Below, one piece after another: positions 9,818-19,300 of a stretch of DNA of 64,000 nucleotides. The stretch lies in assembly GCF_036226445.1 (NCBI RefSeq), contig NZ_CP108474.1, positions 5,766,001 through 5,830,000 of the forward strand. The letters run 5' to 3'. The DNA comes from Streptomyces sp. NBC_01255. Lineage in GTDB: Bacteria > Actinomycetota > Actinomycetes > Streptomycetales > Streptomycetaceae. The notes below the pieces were generated by a model, which saw only the letters and a list, made by a program, of their open reading frames with translations, made no database searches and was not told the origin of the DNA. Position 1 is the first letter of the stretch. Every line of letters begins with the position of its first letter. Made by a program: the position numbers and the translations under genes.

Positions 9818-9823
9818 TAGATT
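9818..9823 (+). promoter_or_regulatory. Candidate -10 box TAGATT of the CYTH-CHAD gene (leaderless type)
   Basis: TAGATT ends 6 nt before the ATG at 9830. The box lies directly after the rodA stop, suggesting that the following gene has its own promoter. Confidence 0.4.
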
Positions 9824-9829
9824 CGTCTC

Positions 9830-11371
9830 ATGGCGGAGACGAAGCGCGAGATCGAGCGGAAGTACGAGGCCACGAGCGGGACCCGGGTTCCGGACCTCAC
9901 CCGGGTCCCCGGGGTCGCGGCCGTCGTGGACCGGGGCGTCATGGAACTCGACGCGGTCTACTACGACACCCCCGACCTGCGGCTCGCCGCCGACGCCATC
10001 ACCCTGCGGCGGCGCACGGGCGGGGACGACGAGGGCTGGCACCTCAAGTTCCCGGTCGCCTCCGGTATCCGCGACGAGATCAGGGCCCCGCTGGCCGACA
10101 CCCTCCCGGGTGAGCTGGCGGGGCTTCTGCGTTCCCGGGTCCGCGGCGGCGAGGTCGTCCCCGTCGTCCGCCTCCGCTCCGCGCGGGACGTCCGCCACCT
10201 GACCGACGCGTCGGGCACGCTCCTCGCCGAGCTGTCCGTCGACACGGTCCGCGCCGAGCGGCTGCCCGGGGGAGCGGAGGCCACCTGGAAGGAGATCGAG
10301 GTCGAACTCGCCGACGACGACGCCGACGAGGCGATCCTCGACGCGGTCGAGAAACGCCTCGCGAAGGCCGGCATCCGCGCCTCGGAGTCCGCCTCCAAAC
10401 TGGCGAGGGCCCTGACGGAGACAGAGACGGAGACGGAGACGGCACCGAGCGCCGAGGCCCCGGCCGCGGACAAGGCCCCCGCCCCCGGCACCGCCGGGCA
10501 CGCCGTCCTCGGCTACGCGCGCGAGCAGGTCGACGCGATCGTCGCGCTCGACCCCGCCGTCCGGCGCGACCTGCCCGACGCCGTGCACCAGCTGCGGGTC
10601 GCCTGCCGCCGCCTGCGCAGCGCCTTCACGTCGTACCGGAAGGTCCTCGACCGGGACGTCACCGACCCCCTCGGCGCCGAGCTGAAGTGGCTCGCGGCCG
10701 AGCTCGGGATCGCCCGGGACCAGGAGGTGCTGGCCGAGCGGCTGCGCGGCCGGATCGGCGACCTGCCCCGGAGCCTGCGGCTCGGACCGGTCCGCGGCCG
10801 GCTGCGGACCTGGGCCGCGGCCCGCGCCCGGGGCGGCCGGCGCCGTACCCTCGCCGCGCTGGACTCGGCCCGCTACCTCGCCCTCCTCGACGCCCTCGAT
10901 GCGCTGCTCGCCGACCCGCCCCTGCGGAAGGCCGCGGCCCGCGACGCCCGAAGGGTGCTCGCCCGGGCCGTCCTCAGGGACCACGACCGCCTGGCCGCCC
11001 GCGTCGACCGGGCCCTCGCCCTCGACCCCGGAGAGGACCGCGACCTCGCGCTCCACGCGGCCCGCAAGGCCGCCAAGCGCACCCGGTACGCCGCCGAAGC
11101 CGCCGCGCCGACCCTGGGGAAGCCCGCACGCAAGGTCGCCAAGCGTGTGAAGTCCGTCCAGTCCCTCCTGGGCGAACACCAGGACGGCGTCGTCGCCCGC
11201 GAGGCCCTGCGCGAGCTCGCGACCCAGGCCCACGCGGCCGGGGAATCCGCTTTCACCTGGGGACTTCTCCACGGCCGCGAGGAAGCGGCGGCGGAGGCCG
11301 CGGAGCGGGAGCTCCCCGGGGTCTGGGCCAGGGCCGCGGCCCCGGAAATCCGCGCGGCGCTGACCCGCTGA
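9830..11371 (+). CDS. CYTH and CHAD domain protein
   Basis: Two-domain protein of 513 aa. The N-terminal CYTH domain (residues 1 to about 195) has the ExExK signature (REIERKYE), the metal/triphosphate-binding tunnel motif of triphosphate tunnel enzymes. An Ala/Glu/Thr-rich linker follows, then a CHAD domain (about 220-505) with the conserved His-bearing DAVHQLRVACRRLRSAF and further basic helices. CHAD domains bind inorganic polyphosphate and CYTH domains often hydrolyse triphosphates, so a polyphosphate-related role is likely; substrate is not established. The gene follows rodA by 15 nt but has its own -10-like box. A short Thr/Glu repeat (TETETETET) lies in the linker. Confidence 0.9.
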   Translation: MAETKREIERKYEATSGTRVPDLTRVPGVAAVVDRGVMELDAVYYDTPDLRLAADAITLRRRTGGDDEGWHLKFPVASGIRDEIRAPLADTLPGELAGLLRSRVRGGEVVPVVRLRSARDVRHLTDASGTLLAELSVDTVRAERLPGGAEATWKEIEVELADDDADEAILDAVEKRLAKAGIRASESASKLARALTETETETETAPSAEAPAADKAPAPGTAGHAVLGYAREQVDAIVALDPAVRRDLPDAVHQLRVACRRLRSAFTSYRKVLDRDVTDPLGAELKWLAAELGIARDQEVLAERLRGRIGDLPRSLRLGPVRGRLRTWAAARARGGRRRTLAALDSARYLALLDALDALLADPPLRKAAARDARRVLARAVLRDHDRLAARVDRALALDPGEDRDLALHAARKAAKRTRYAAEAAAPTLGKPARKVAKRVKSVQSLLGEHQDGVVAREALRELATQAHAAGESAFTWGLLHGREEAAAEAAERELPGVWARAAAPEIRAALTR

Positions 11372-11423
11372 GCACCGGGGTACGCTTGAGAGTCGCCCCC
11401 CTGCCAGCTCACGAAGGTTCGAG

Positions 11424-13352
11424 ATGTCTGCTGCCGAGTCTGTCTTCCCGCAGCTCGAAGCTCTGCTCCCGCACGTGCAGAAGCCGATTCAGTACGTCGG
11501 TGGAGAGCTGAACTCCACGGTGAAGCCGTGGGAGTCCGCCGATGTCCGCTGGGCGCTGATGTACCCGGACGCGTACGAGGTCGGTCTGCCCAACCAGGGC
11601 GTCATGATCCTGTACGAGGTGCTCAACGAGCGCGAGGGCGTCCTCGCCGAGCGCACGTACAGCGTGTGGCCGGACCTCGAAGAGCTCATGCGCGAGCACA
11701 AGGTCCCGCAGTTCACGGTCGACTCGCACCGTCCCGTCGGCGCCTTCGACGTCTTCGGCCTGAGCTTCTCGACGGAGCTCGGCTACACGAACATGCTCAC
11801 CGCCCTCGACCTCGCCGGCATCCCGCTGGAGTCGAAGGACCGGACCGTCGACCACCCGATCGTGCTCGCCGGAGGCCACGCCGCCTTCAACCCCGAGCCG
11901 ATCGCGGACTTCATCGACGCGGCGATCATCGGCGACGGCGAGCAGGCCGTCCTCGACATGACCGAGATCATCCGCGGCTGGAAGGCCGAGGGCAGGCCGG
12001 GCGGCCGCGAGGAGGTCCTCCTCCGTCTCGCGAAGACCGGCGCGGTCTACATCCCGGCGTTCTACGACGTCGAGTACCTGCCGGACGGCCGCATCGGCCG
12101 TGTCGTGCCCAACAGGTCCGGCGTGCCGTGGCGGGTCTCCAAGCACACCGTCATGGACCTCGACGAGTGGCCGTACCCGAAGCAGCCGCTCGTCCCGCTC
12201 GCGGAGACCGTCCACGAGCGCATGTCCGTCGAGATCTTCCGCGGCTGCACCCGCGGCTGCCGTTTCTGCCAGGCCGGCATGATCACGCGCCCCGTGCGGG
12301 AGCGAAGCATCACCGGCATCGGCGAGATGGTCGAGAAGGGCCTCAAGGCGACCGGCTTCGAGGAGGTCGGCCTCCTCTCGCTGTCCTCCGCCGACCACAC
12401 CGAGATCGGTGACATCGCGAAGGGCCTCGCCGACCGGTACGAGGAGGACAAGGTCGGCCTGTCGCTCCCCTCGACCCGTGTCGACGCGTTCAACGTCGAC
12501 CTGGCCAACGAGCTCACGAGGAACGGCCGCCGTTCCGGCCTCACCTTCGCCCCCGAGGGCGGCTCCGAGCGCATGCGCAAGGTCATCAACAAGATGGTCT
12601 CGGAGGAGGACCTCATCCGGACCGTCTCCACCGCGTACGGCAACGGCTGGCGCCAGGTGAAGCTGTACTTCATGTGCGGCCTGCCGACGGAGACCGACGA
12701 GGACGTCCTCCAGATCGGCGACATGGCGGTCAAGGTCATCGCCGAGGGCCGCAAGGTCTCCGGTCAGAACGACATCCGCTGCACCGTCTCCATCGGCGGT
12801 TTCGTCCCCAAGCCGCACACCCCGTTCCAGTGGGCGCCGCAGCTGTCGGCCGAGGAGACGGACGCGCGGCTCACGAAGCTCCGCGACAAGATCCGCGGCG
12901 ACAAGAAGTACGGCCGCTCGATCGGCTTCCGCTACCACGACGGCAAGCCCGGCATCGTCGAGGGCCTCCTCTCGCGCGGCGACCGCCGTATCGGCTCGGT
13001 CATCCGCGCGGTGTACGAGGACGGCGGCCGCTTCGACGGCTGGCGCGAGCACTTCTCGTACGACCGCTGGATGGCGTGCGCCGAGAAGACGCTGCCCGGC
13101 TTCGGCGTGGACGTCGCCTGGTACACGACCCGCGAGCGCACCTACGAGGAGGTCCTGCCCTGGGACCACCTGGACTCCGGTCTCGACAAGGACTGGCTCT
13201 GGGAGGACTGGCAGGACGCGCTCGACGAGACCGAGGTCGAGGACTGCCGCTGGACGCCGTGCTTCGACTGCGGTGTCTGCCCCGCGATGCAGACCGAGAT
13301 CCAGGTCGGCCCGACGGGCAAGAAGCTGCTGCCGCTGTCGGTCGTGAAGTAG
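11424..13352 (+). CDS. TIGR03960 family B12-binding-like radical SAM protein
   Basis: Radical SAM enzyme of unknown substrate, 642 aa. The N-terminal half resembles a cobalamin-binding fold; the 4Fe-4S/AdoMet motif CTRGCRFC has cysteines at 275, 279 and 282. A second cysteine group near the C-terminus (CRWTPCFDCGVC) may hold another metal cluster. In most actinobacteria the partner protein TIGR03936 (DUF2344) is encoded immediately downstream; here the partner is at 23518-24351, about 10 kb away, with glycosyltransferase genes between. The ATG at 11424 is preceded by a weak AAGG. Often annotated as a tRNA-modification-like enzyme, but its reaction is not known. Confidence 0.92.
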   Translation: MSAAESVFPQLEALLPHVQKPIQYVGGELNSTVKPWESADVRWALMYPDAYEVGLPNQGVMILYEVLNEREGVLAERTYSVWPDLEELMREHKVPQFTVDSHRPVGAFDVFGLSFSTELGYTNMLTALDLAGIPLESKDRTVDHPIVLAGGHAAFNPEPIADFIDAAIIGDGEQAVLDMTEIIRGWKAEGRPGGREEVLLRLAKTGAVYIPAFYDVEYLPDGRIGRVVPNRSGVPWRVSKHTVMDLDEWPYPKQPLVPLAETVHERMSVEIFRGCTRGCRFCQAGMITRPVRERSITGIGEMVEKGLKATGFEEVGLLSLSSADHTEIGDIAKGLADRYEEDKVGLSLPSTRVDAFNVDLANELTRNGRRSGLTFAPEGGSERMRKVINKMVSEEDLIRTVSTAYGNGWRQVKLYFMCGLPTETDEDVLQIGDMAVKVIAEGRKVSGQNDIRCTVSIGGFVPKPHTPFQWAPQLSAEETDARLTKLRDKIRGDKKYGRSIGFRYHDGKPGIVEGLLSRGDRRIGSVIRAVYEDGGRFDGWREHFSYDRWMACAEKTLPGFGVDVAWYTTRERTYEEVLPWDHLDSGLDKDWLWEDWQDALDETEVEDCRWTPCFDCGVCPAMQTEIQVGPTGKKLLPLSVVK

Positions 13353-13372
13353 CACGCCGCAGGCACAGGACC

Positions 13373-13416
13373 GGACGAAGGCCCGGCCACGGACATCCGT
13401 GGCCGGGCCTTCGTCC
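13373..13416 (+). terminator. Long hairpin terminator after the radical SAM gene
   Basis: A near-perfect inverted repeat of about 20 bp per arm (GGACGAAGGCCCGGCCACGG and its complement) begins 21 nt after the stop. No U-tract. It may act in both directions between the convergent genes. Confidence 0.8.
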
Positions 13417-13445
13417 GTCCGAAGCGGTGGCTTCACCGGATACGA

Positions 13446-13480
13446 AGAGGCGCCCGGAGCCATCGGCTCAGGGCGCCTCT
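13446..13480 (-). terminator. Terminator hairpin of the GT2-TagF gene
   Basis: Arms AGAGGCGCCC and GGGCGCCTCT with an inner GAGCC/GGCTC stem lie 12 nt beyond the stop of the minus-strand gene at 13492. Confidence 0.75.
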
Positions 13481-13491
13481 TGTGCGTGTCG

Positions 13492-15807
13492 CTAGTGGTC
13501 GGACCCGGCCGCGGTGAGCTCGTCCTGGTCCGCCGGCCGGGGGCGGAGCACCCCGGGACCCTCGGCCGATCGCGGCGCCGGGGCCGGGTGGCGCTCGGCG
13601 ACGGGGACGACGGCCGGCCGCAGCGACTCCTCGCCGAGGAAGACCCGCCGGACGACCCGCTCGGCCGCGAAGCCGTCGTCCCAGGCGCAGAACCGCTCCC
13701 GGAAGGCCTGCCGCAGGGTGGCCGCCGGCTCGCCTTCCCAGGCGCCGCTGCGGAACGCCTCGATCAGCTCGTCCTCGGTCGTCGTGAGCACACCGGGGGT
13801 GTCGCCGGGCTCGCCGGAGAGCAGGTCGAAGGTGACGCCTCGGCAGGTCCGGTACGCCTCCCAGTCGTCGGCGTACGTGACGATCGGCCGGTCGAGGTTG
13901 GCGTAGTCGAACATGATCGACGAGTAGTCCGTGATCAGGGCGTCCGCCGCCAGGCAGAGCTCCTCGACGGACGGGTGCCGCGACACGTCGACGAGCGCGC
14001 CCCGCTCGGCGAGGGAGCTCAACTCCCGGTCGGCGCCGTAGAAGTAGTGGGCGCGGACCAACAGGACGAAGTCCGGGCCGAGTTCGCGGGCGAAGCGGGC
14101 GAGGTCCAGCCGGGAGACGAAGGCGTCCTTCTGGTGGTCGCGCACGGTGGGGGCGTACAGGATCGCCGTCTTGCCGTGCGCGATGCCGAGCTCGTCGCGG
14201 ATCCGGCGGACGTCCGCCGCGGTGGAGCGGTAGTAGACGTCGTTGCGCGGGTAACCGGAGTTCACGGTCCGGAAGGCGGCCGGGTAGACCCGCTCCCAGT
14301 TCTCGGTGGAGTGCTGGTTCGACGAGACGCTGAAGTCCCAGCGGTCGACGCGCTCCAGCAGCTTCCCGAAGTCCATGCTGCGGGAGACGGCCGGGTAGTG
14401 CTGCTGGTCCAGGCCCATCCGCTTGAGCGGGGTGCCGTGGTGGGTCTGCAGGTGGATCTGGCCGGGGCGCTTGATCACGGCGTCGGGGAAGTTGACGTTG
14501 TTGACCAGGTACTTGGCCCGGGCGAGCGCCTTCCAGTAGCCGAAGGTGGCCGGGGCGATCCGCTTCAGTCCGGGCTGCACACTGCCGGCGTACTCCTGGT
14601 TGACGATCCACACCCCGCGGATGCCGGGCGCGAGCCGCTTGGCCGCCTCGTGCACGGCGAGCGGGTTGCAGCCGGGGGTGCGGCCCCAGTACGCCGAGTA
14701 CACGGCGAGGTTCTCGTCGACGGGGAGGCGGCGCTGCACGGCGTAGTAGGCGCGCAGGGCCTTGCGGCCGCCCCAGCGCTTGGACCGGCCGACGGAGCGG
14801 ATGCCCGCCTCACGGGTGCCGTTGACCACCTTGAGGCCTTCGAAACCGGTGTACGAACCGCTCCGCAGCACCTTGAACTTCAGGCCGAGGATGCCGGGCG
14901 GCGGGGTGAAGCCCGCGGGTTCGAGGTCGCGGTAGACCTTGGAGGCCTGCTTCAGGTACGCGCGACGGTGGCCCTTCGGTATGCGGAAGTCCCGGGCGAA
15001 GGTGAACAGGAAGTGGGAGATCATCCGCGTGAAGACGGCCGTGCGGTACTCGTCGAGGCCGGGGCGGCCGTCGAGGTACTCGAAGACCCTCCGGTACTGG
15101 TCGAAGATCACGAAGTGCTTGCGCGGGGTGCTGCTGCGCATCGAGCTGCCGACCCGGCGCTGCCGGTACTCGACGACCACGTACTCCAGACCCGCGACGC
15201 GCTGGGCGACGGCCATGGACGTGTAGACCATGAGCGCGTCCTCGTACAGGCCGTCGGTGAAGGCGTAGCCCTCGCCGGTGAAGAAGTCGCGGCGGTAGAG
15301 GCGGTTCCAGACGACGGCGAACATCCGCAGCAGTTCGAGGCGGTCGGCGGGGCGGATCACCTGGTCGCGGATGCCGGCCAGGTACGGGCCGGAGTTGCTG
15401 GGCTCGACGGCGCCGTCCACATGGGTGCGGACGTGGTCGAAGAGCAGGACCTCGGGGTCCTCGGCCTCGGCGAGCCGGTCCGCCATGGCCTCCAGGGAGC
15501 CGGGGCGGATCGAGTCGTCGCCGTCGATGAAGAGCAGGTAGTCGCCGCGGGCGTGCTCGACGCCGGTGTTCCGGGCGGCGCCGATGCCGCCGTTCTGGGC
15601 GCGGTGGACGGCGCGCACCCGCGGGTCGCGCGCGGCGAACTCGTCGATGATGGCGCCGCTGCCGTCGAGGGAGCAGTCGTCGACCGCGATGATCTCGAAA
15701 TTCCGGTAACTCTGCGTAGTCACCGATTCGAGGCACTCGCGGATGTAGCCCTCGACCCCGTACACCGGGATGATCACGCTGAATCGGGGGGTATCTGCAG
15801 CCGGCAT
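13492..15807 (-). CDS. GT2 glycosyltransferase fused to CDP-glycerol glycerophosphotransferase (TagF-like)
   Basis: Bifunctional wall-glycopolymer enzyme, 771 aa. The N-terminal GT-A domain (1 to about 240) has FSVIIPVYGVEGYI, VDDCSLDGS and the DXD-type FIDGDD near residues 94-98. The C-terminal third carries the glyphos_transf (TagB/TagF) signatures HGTPLKRMGLD, GYPRNDVYY, ILYAPTVRD and ITDYSSIMFDYANLDRP. Such fusions are expected to add sugar and polyol-phosphate units to a teichoic-acid-like polymer at the inner face of the membrane. ATG 15807 has a clear GAGGAG Shine-Dalgarno; the 66 codons in frame upstream are not family-like. It is divergent from the larger paralogue at 16391 and convergent with the radical SAM gene. 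Confidence 0.9.
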   Translation of the reverse strand: MPAADTPRFSVIIPVYGVEGYIRECLESVTTQSYRNFEIIAVDDCSLDGSGAIIDEFAARDPRVRAVHRAQNGGIGAARNTGVEHARGDYLLFIDGDDSIRPGSLEAMADRLAEAEDPEVLLFDHVRTHVDGAVEPSNSGPYLAGIRDQVIRPADRLELLRMFAVVWNRLYRRDFFTGEGYAFTDGLYEDALMVYTSMAVAQRVAGLEYVVVEYRQRRVGSSMRSSTPRKHFVIFDQYRRVFEYLDGRPGLDEYRTAVFTRMISHFLFTFARDFRIPKGHRRAYLKQASKVYRDLEPAGFTPPPGILGLKFKVLRSGSYTGFEGLKVVNGTREAGIRSVGRSKRWGGRKALRAYYAVQRRLPVDENLAVYSAYWGRTPGCNPLAVHEAAKRLAPGIRGVWIVNQEYAGSVQPGLKRIAPATFGYWKALARAKYLVNNVNFPDAVIKRPGQIHLQTHHGTPLKRMGLDQQHYPAVSRSMDFGKLLERVDRWDFSVSSNQHSTENWERVYPAAFRTVNSGYPRNDVYYRSTAADVRRIRDELGIAHGKTAILYAPTVRDHQKDAFVSRLDLARFARELGPDFVLLVRAHYFYGADRELSSLAERGALVDVSRHPSVEELCLAADALITDYSSIMFDYANLDRPIVTYADDWEAYRTCRGVTFDLLSGEPGDTPGVLTTTEDELIEAFRSGAWEGEPAATLRQAFRERFCAWDDGFAAERVVRRVFLGEESLRPAVVPVAERHPAPAPRSAEGPGVLRPRPADQDELTAAGSDH

Positions 15808-16390
15808 GCGTCGTGTCTCCTCAGTCGAACCGCTCAAGCGCAGTATGCAGGAGGCCTTCCGCACCCCGGAAACCGCAGCCACTCGTGTGCGGGGTGAACA
15901 TCCTCTTCCTTGCGGGTGAGGGACGGCCCAACGACGGGAGAACGCCGGAATTGCGGATCGTCTACCCTGGACAGCTGCGGCGGCCGGGGGCCGCCGCACA
16001 GTCATGCAGGCAGATGGACCGGTGAGGAATGTCCCGACCGACCCTGGTGGTCCCCATACGCAACGCGTGCTCCCGCATACCGGGGCGCGCGGAAACGGTC
16101 CTGCGTTCTTCTGTGTCTCTGGTCACGGCTCCCCGCGTCACGGTGCGGCAGGTCCGCTTCCTTTCGGGGCGGTCCGGAGGGCGGCAGCTAAGCTGCGGAC
16201 CGGGTACCGGGACAAGTACTGCAGTTCGACGGCGGGCGTGCGGCCCAGCACGTCGCCCGGCGGATCCTCCCCGGAGGGTGGAGACACCCCCCGCCGATCC
16301 GCCGGAAATCCCCAAGCACGCCACCCCGTCACCCCCTCAGGCGCTCGAGCTCGTCGAGCGGGTCTGAACCAGAAAGGAACGCAGAACTCC
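15808..16390. other. 583-bp intergenic region between divergent glycopolymer genes
   Basis: No gene is convincing here; the one plus-strand frame of 112 codons at 16029-16367 lacks any family feature. The region holds a 10-bp GC hairpin (GCGGCGGCC-ggg-GGCCGCCGC, 15976-15998) and short palindromes such as GCAGCT-a-AGCTGC near 16190. The promoters of both flanking genes must lie here, but no strong -35/-10 pair could be named. Its length is unusual for this gene-dense window. Confidence 0.5.
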
Positions 16391-19300
16391 ATGGCACCCC
16401 GGCTCAGCGTCATCGTCCCGATCTACAACGTGGCGGAGTACCTTCCCGCCTGCCTCAACTCGTTGGCCGTGCAGACCTTCCAGGAGCTGGAAGTTCTCAT
16501 GATCGACGACGGGTCCACCGACGACTCCAACGCCATAGCGGCGGAGTTCGCGGACAAGGACGCCCGGTTCCGGCTGATCCGCAAGGAGAACGCCGGCCTG
16601 GGTGCGGCCCGTAACACGGGACTGGACAGCCTGGCGCCGGAGAGCGAGTTCGTGACGTTCGTCGACAGCGACGACATGATCCCGCCGGACGCCTTCCGGC
16701 TGATGATCAGCAGTCTGGACGAGACCGGCTCCTCCTTCGCCACGGGCAACGTGGAGCACATCAACTCCACCCGCGTGTGGCAGTCGCCGATGCACCGGTT
16801 CCTTTCCCGGGGCGCCGTGAAGCGCACGCACGTCCGGAAGAACCGGAACCTCCTGACGGACCGCCTCGCCTGCAACAAGCTCTTCCGGCGTGACTTCTGG
16901 GAGCAGCACGGCCTGCGCTTCCCCGAGGGCGTGCTGTACGAGGACACCCCGGTCATCGTGCCGGCCCAGTTCCTCGCCGAGTCCGTCGACATCATCAGCG
17001 ACGCCACGTACTACTGGCGTCTGCGCGACGGCGAGGCGAACCCCTCGATCACCCAGCGCCGTAACGAGCCCAAGGCCGCCCGGGACCGGGCCACCGGCTG
17101 CGAGCACGTCAGCCGGTTCTTCGCCGAGCAGAACGACCCCGCCGCCGACGCGCTGAAGCTCGCGTACGACAAGACCGTCCTCACCGGCGACCTGCGCATC
17201 TTCCTCAACGTGATGCCCGACGGCGACGAGGAGTACCGCGCAGAGTTCATGCGCGTGGCGAACAAGTTCCTCGACCAGATCGACGTCAAGCTGATCAACA
17301 CGCTGCCCACGGCGCTGCGCGTCAAGTGGCTGCTGGTCCGCAAGCACGCCGCGAACGAGCTGGTCGACTTCATCGAGGCGGAGCGGCTCGGCGAGCCGGT
17401 CGGGCTCGACGGCGTTGTCCGCAAGTACGCCCGGTACTCCGCGCTGGAAGCCCGCGGCGACCTGGTGCCCAAGAAGCTCCTGCGCGTCGACAAGGACCTC
17501 CAGCTGCGCTCCCCGCTGGACGACCTGACGTGGGAGAACGGCAAGCTGAAGCTGTCCGGCCACGCCTGGATCGACCGCGTCGACCAGACGGGCAAGCGCA
17601 GCGTCGTCAAGCTCCTCCAGCTGAAGAAGGACGGCACCCAGCGCCGCGTCCTCGTCCCGCTGGGCAACATCTTCGCCCCCGAGGCCACCACCGCCTCCGG
17701 GCACAAGGGCCGCGGCCACAGCTTCGACTGGGCCGGCTGGGAGACGACCATCGACCCGGCCCGGTTCCGCAAGGGCGGCAAGTGGCAGGAGGGCCTCTGG
17801 CACGTGGGCATGCGCGTCATGTCCGGCGGCCTCGTGCGCTCCCGCTCCGTGCACTCGTACGGCACGGACCGCCTGACCTACCCGCCCTACCAGTGGCTCG
17901 ACGACGACTTCCGGATCGTCCCGGAGATCCGGCGCGCGGCGCTCAAGCTGCGCATCGAGAAGGTGCCGGTCGTCGTCACCGGCTTCAAGCCCGAGGGCGA
18001 CGAGATCGTCGTCGACGGCGTGTTCCGTGAGACCTTCGCCATGGGCACCGAGATCATCCTCCGCGTCGCCAACCAGAACAGCGGCGAGGTGCTCACCTAC
18101 CCGGCGGAGGTCCTCGACGTCACCGGCGGGCACACGCGGCTGCGCCTCCGCGTGCCCCTGGGCGACATAGCCCTGCTGCCGGAGCACCAGGACAGCGCCG
18201 AGGCCGCCTCCGGCGGTGGCGCCGACGCCGCGAAGACGATGCGCCGCAACTGGAGCACCCAGATACGCGTCACGGAGCCCGGCCAGAAGCAGCGCTCCGT
18301 CAAGGTCGTCGTCAAGGACGGCGTCCCGGACCTCCAGGTCCGCCTGCCCGCCGAGTTCGGCGGCGAGGAAGCCATGCAGAACGAGGTGGCGGTTCTCTCC
18401 GGAGCCAACGGCTACCTGAAGTTCTCCGGCCGCCCGCTGCGCGCCAGGATCACCGGCATCGCCTTCGCCGACGGGACGTTCCTCGTCCGCGGCGCCGCAC
18501 CCGTGGAGCTGTCGGACCACCGCCTCGTCATCAGCGCCAAGGGCCGCTTCGACGAGCGCACGGTCCCGCTGAACGTCCTGCCGGACGGCACCTTCGAGGC
18601 CTCCTTCCGCCCCTCCACGATGACGGGCACCAACAGCCGGCTGCCGCTCAAGGCCGGCCGCTGGGTGCTCCGCCTGGAGACCCCCGACGAGGAGCAGTCC
18701 CTGCCGCTCGTCGTGGACCGGCTCGCCGTGTCGCAGTTCCCGCTGGAGGGCTCGCACAACGGCCGCGACTACCGGATGGAGGTGCACTGGCAGGACCACC
18801 CCCAGCTCAACTGCCTGCCCGACCTCACGGACATGGAGCGGGGCGCCAACCGCCAGTACCAGCTGCGTCACGAGGTCTACGAGCGCGGCCGCGAGCTGCC
18901 GCTGCGCGACGAGGTCCTGTACATCAGCTACAACGGCAAGCAGTTCTCGGACAGCCCCCGCGCGGTCCACGAGGAACTGCTCCGCCGCGGCTCGGACCTG
19001 AAGCACCGGTGGCTGGTCCGCGACGGCCAGGTCGAGCTCCCCGACACGCTCGAGCCGGTCCGCTTCCAGGGCACCGACTGGTACGACGCCCTGGCGCGCT
19101 CGCGCTACATCATCACCAACGCCCACCTCCCGCACTGGATCAAGCGGCGGCCGGGACAGGTGATCGTGCAGGCCTGGCACGGCACCATGCTGAAGAAGAT
19201 CGGCCTGGACATCGAGGCGCCCAAGTTCGACCCGAACTACCACGAGCGCCTGGTCCAGGAAGCGGCGAGCTGGAACATCCTCGTCTCGTCCAACCGCTTC

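Noticed and set aside
11409..13463. 684-codon minus-strand frame opposite the radical SAM gene
   Set aside because: Mirror of the plus-strand codon bias; no recognisable motif, and the plus strand encodes an intact conserved enzyme.
13399..15897. 832-codon plus-strand frame opposite the GT2-TagF gene
   Set aside because: Complement of the genuine minus-strand gene, which has clear GT2 and TagF motifs.
16029..16367. 112-codon plus-strand frame in the 583-bp intergenic gap
   Set aside because: Arg/Pro/Ser-rich product without coding-type third-position bias or domain; more likely promoter and leader sequence.
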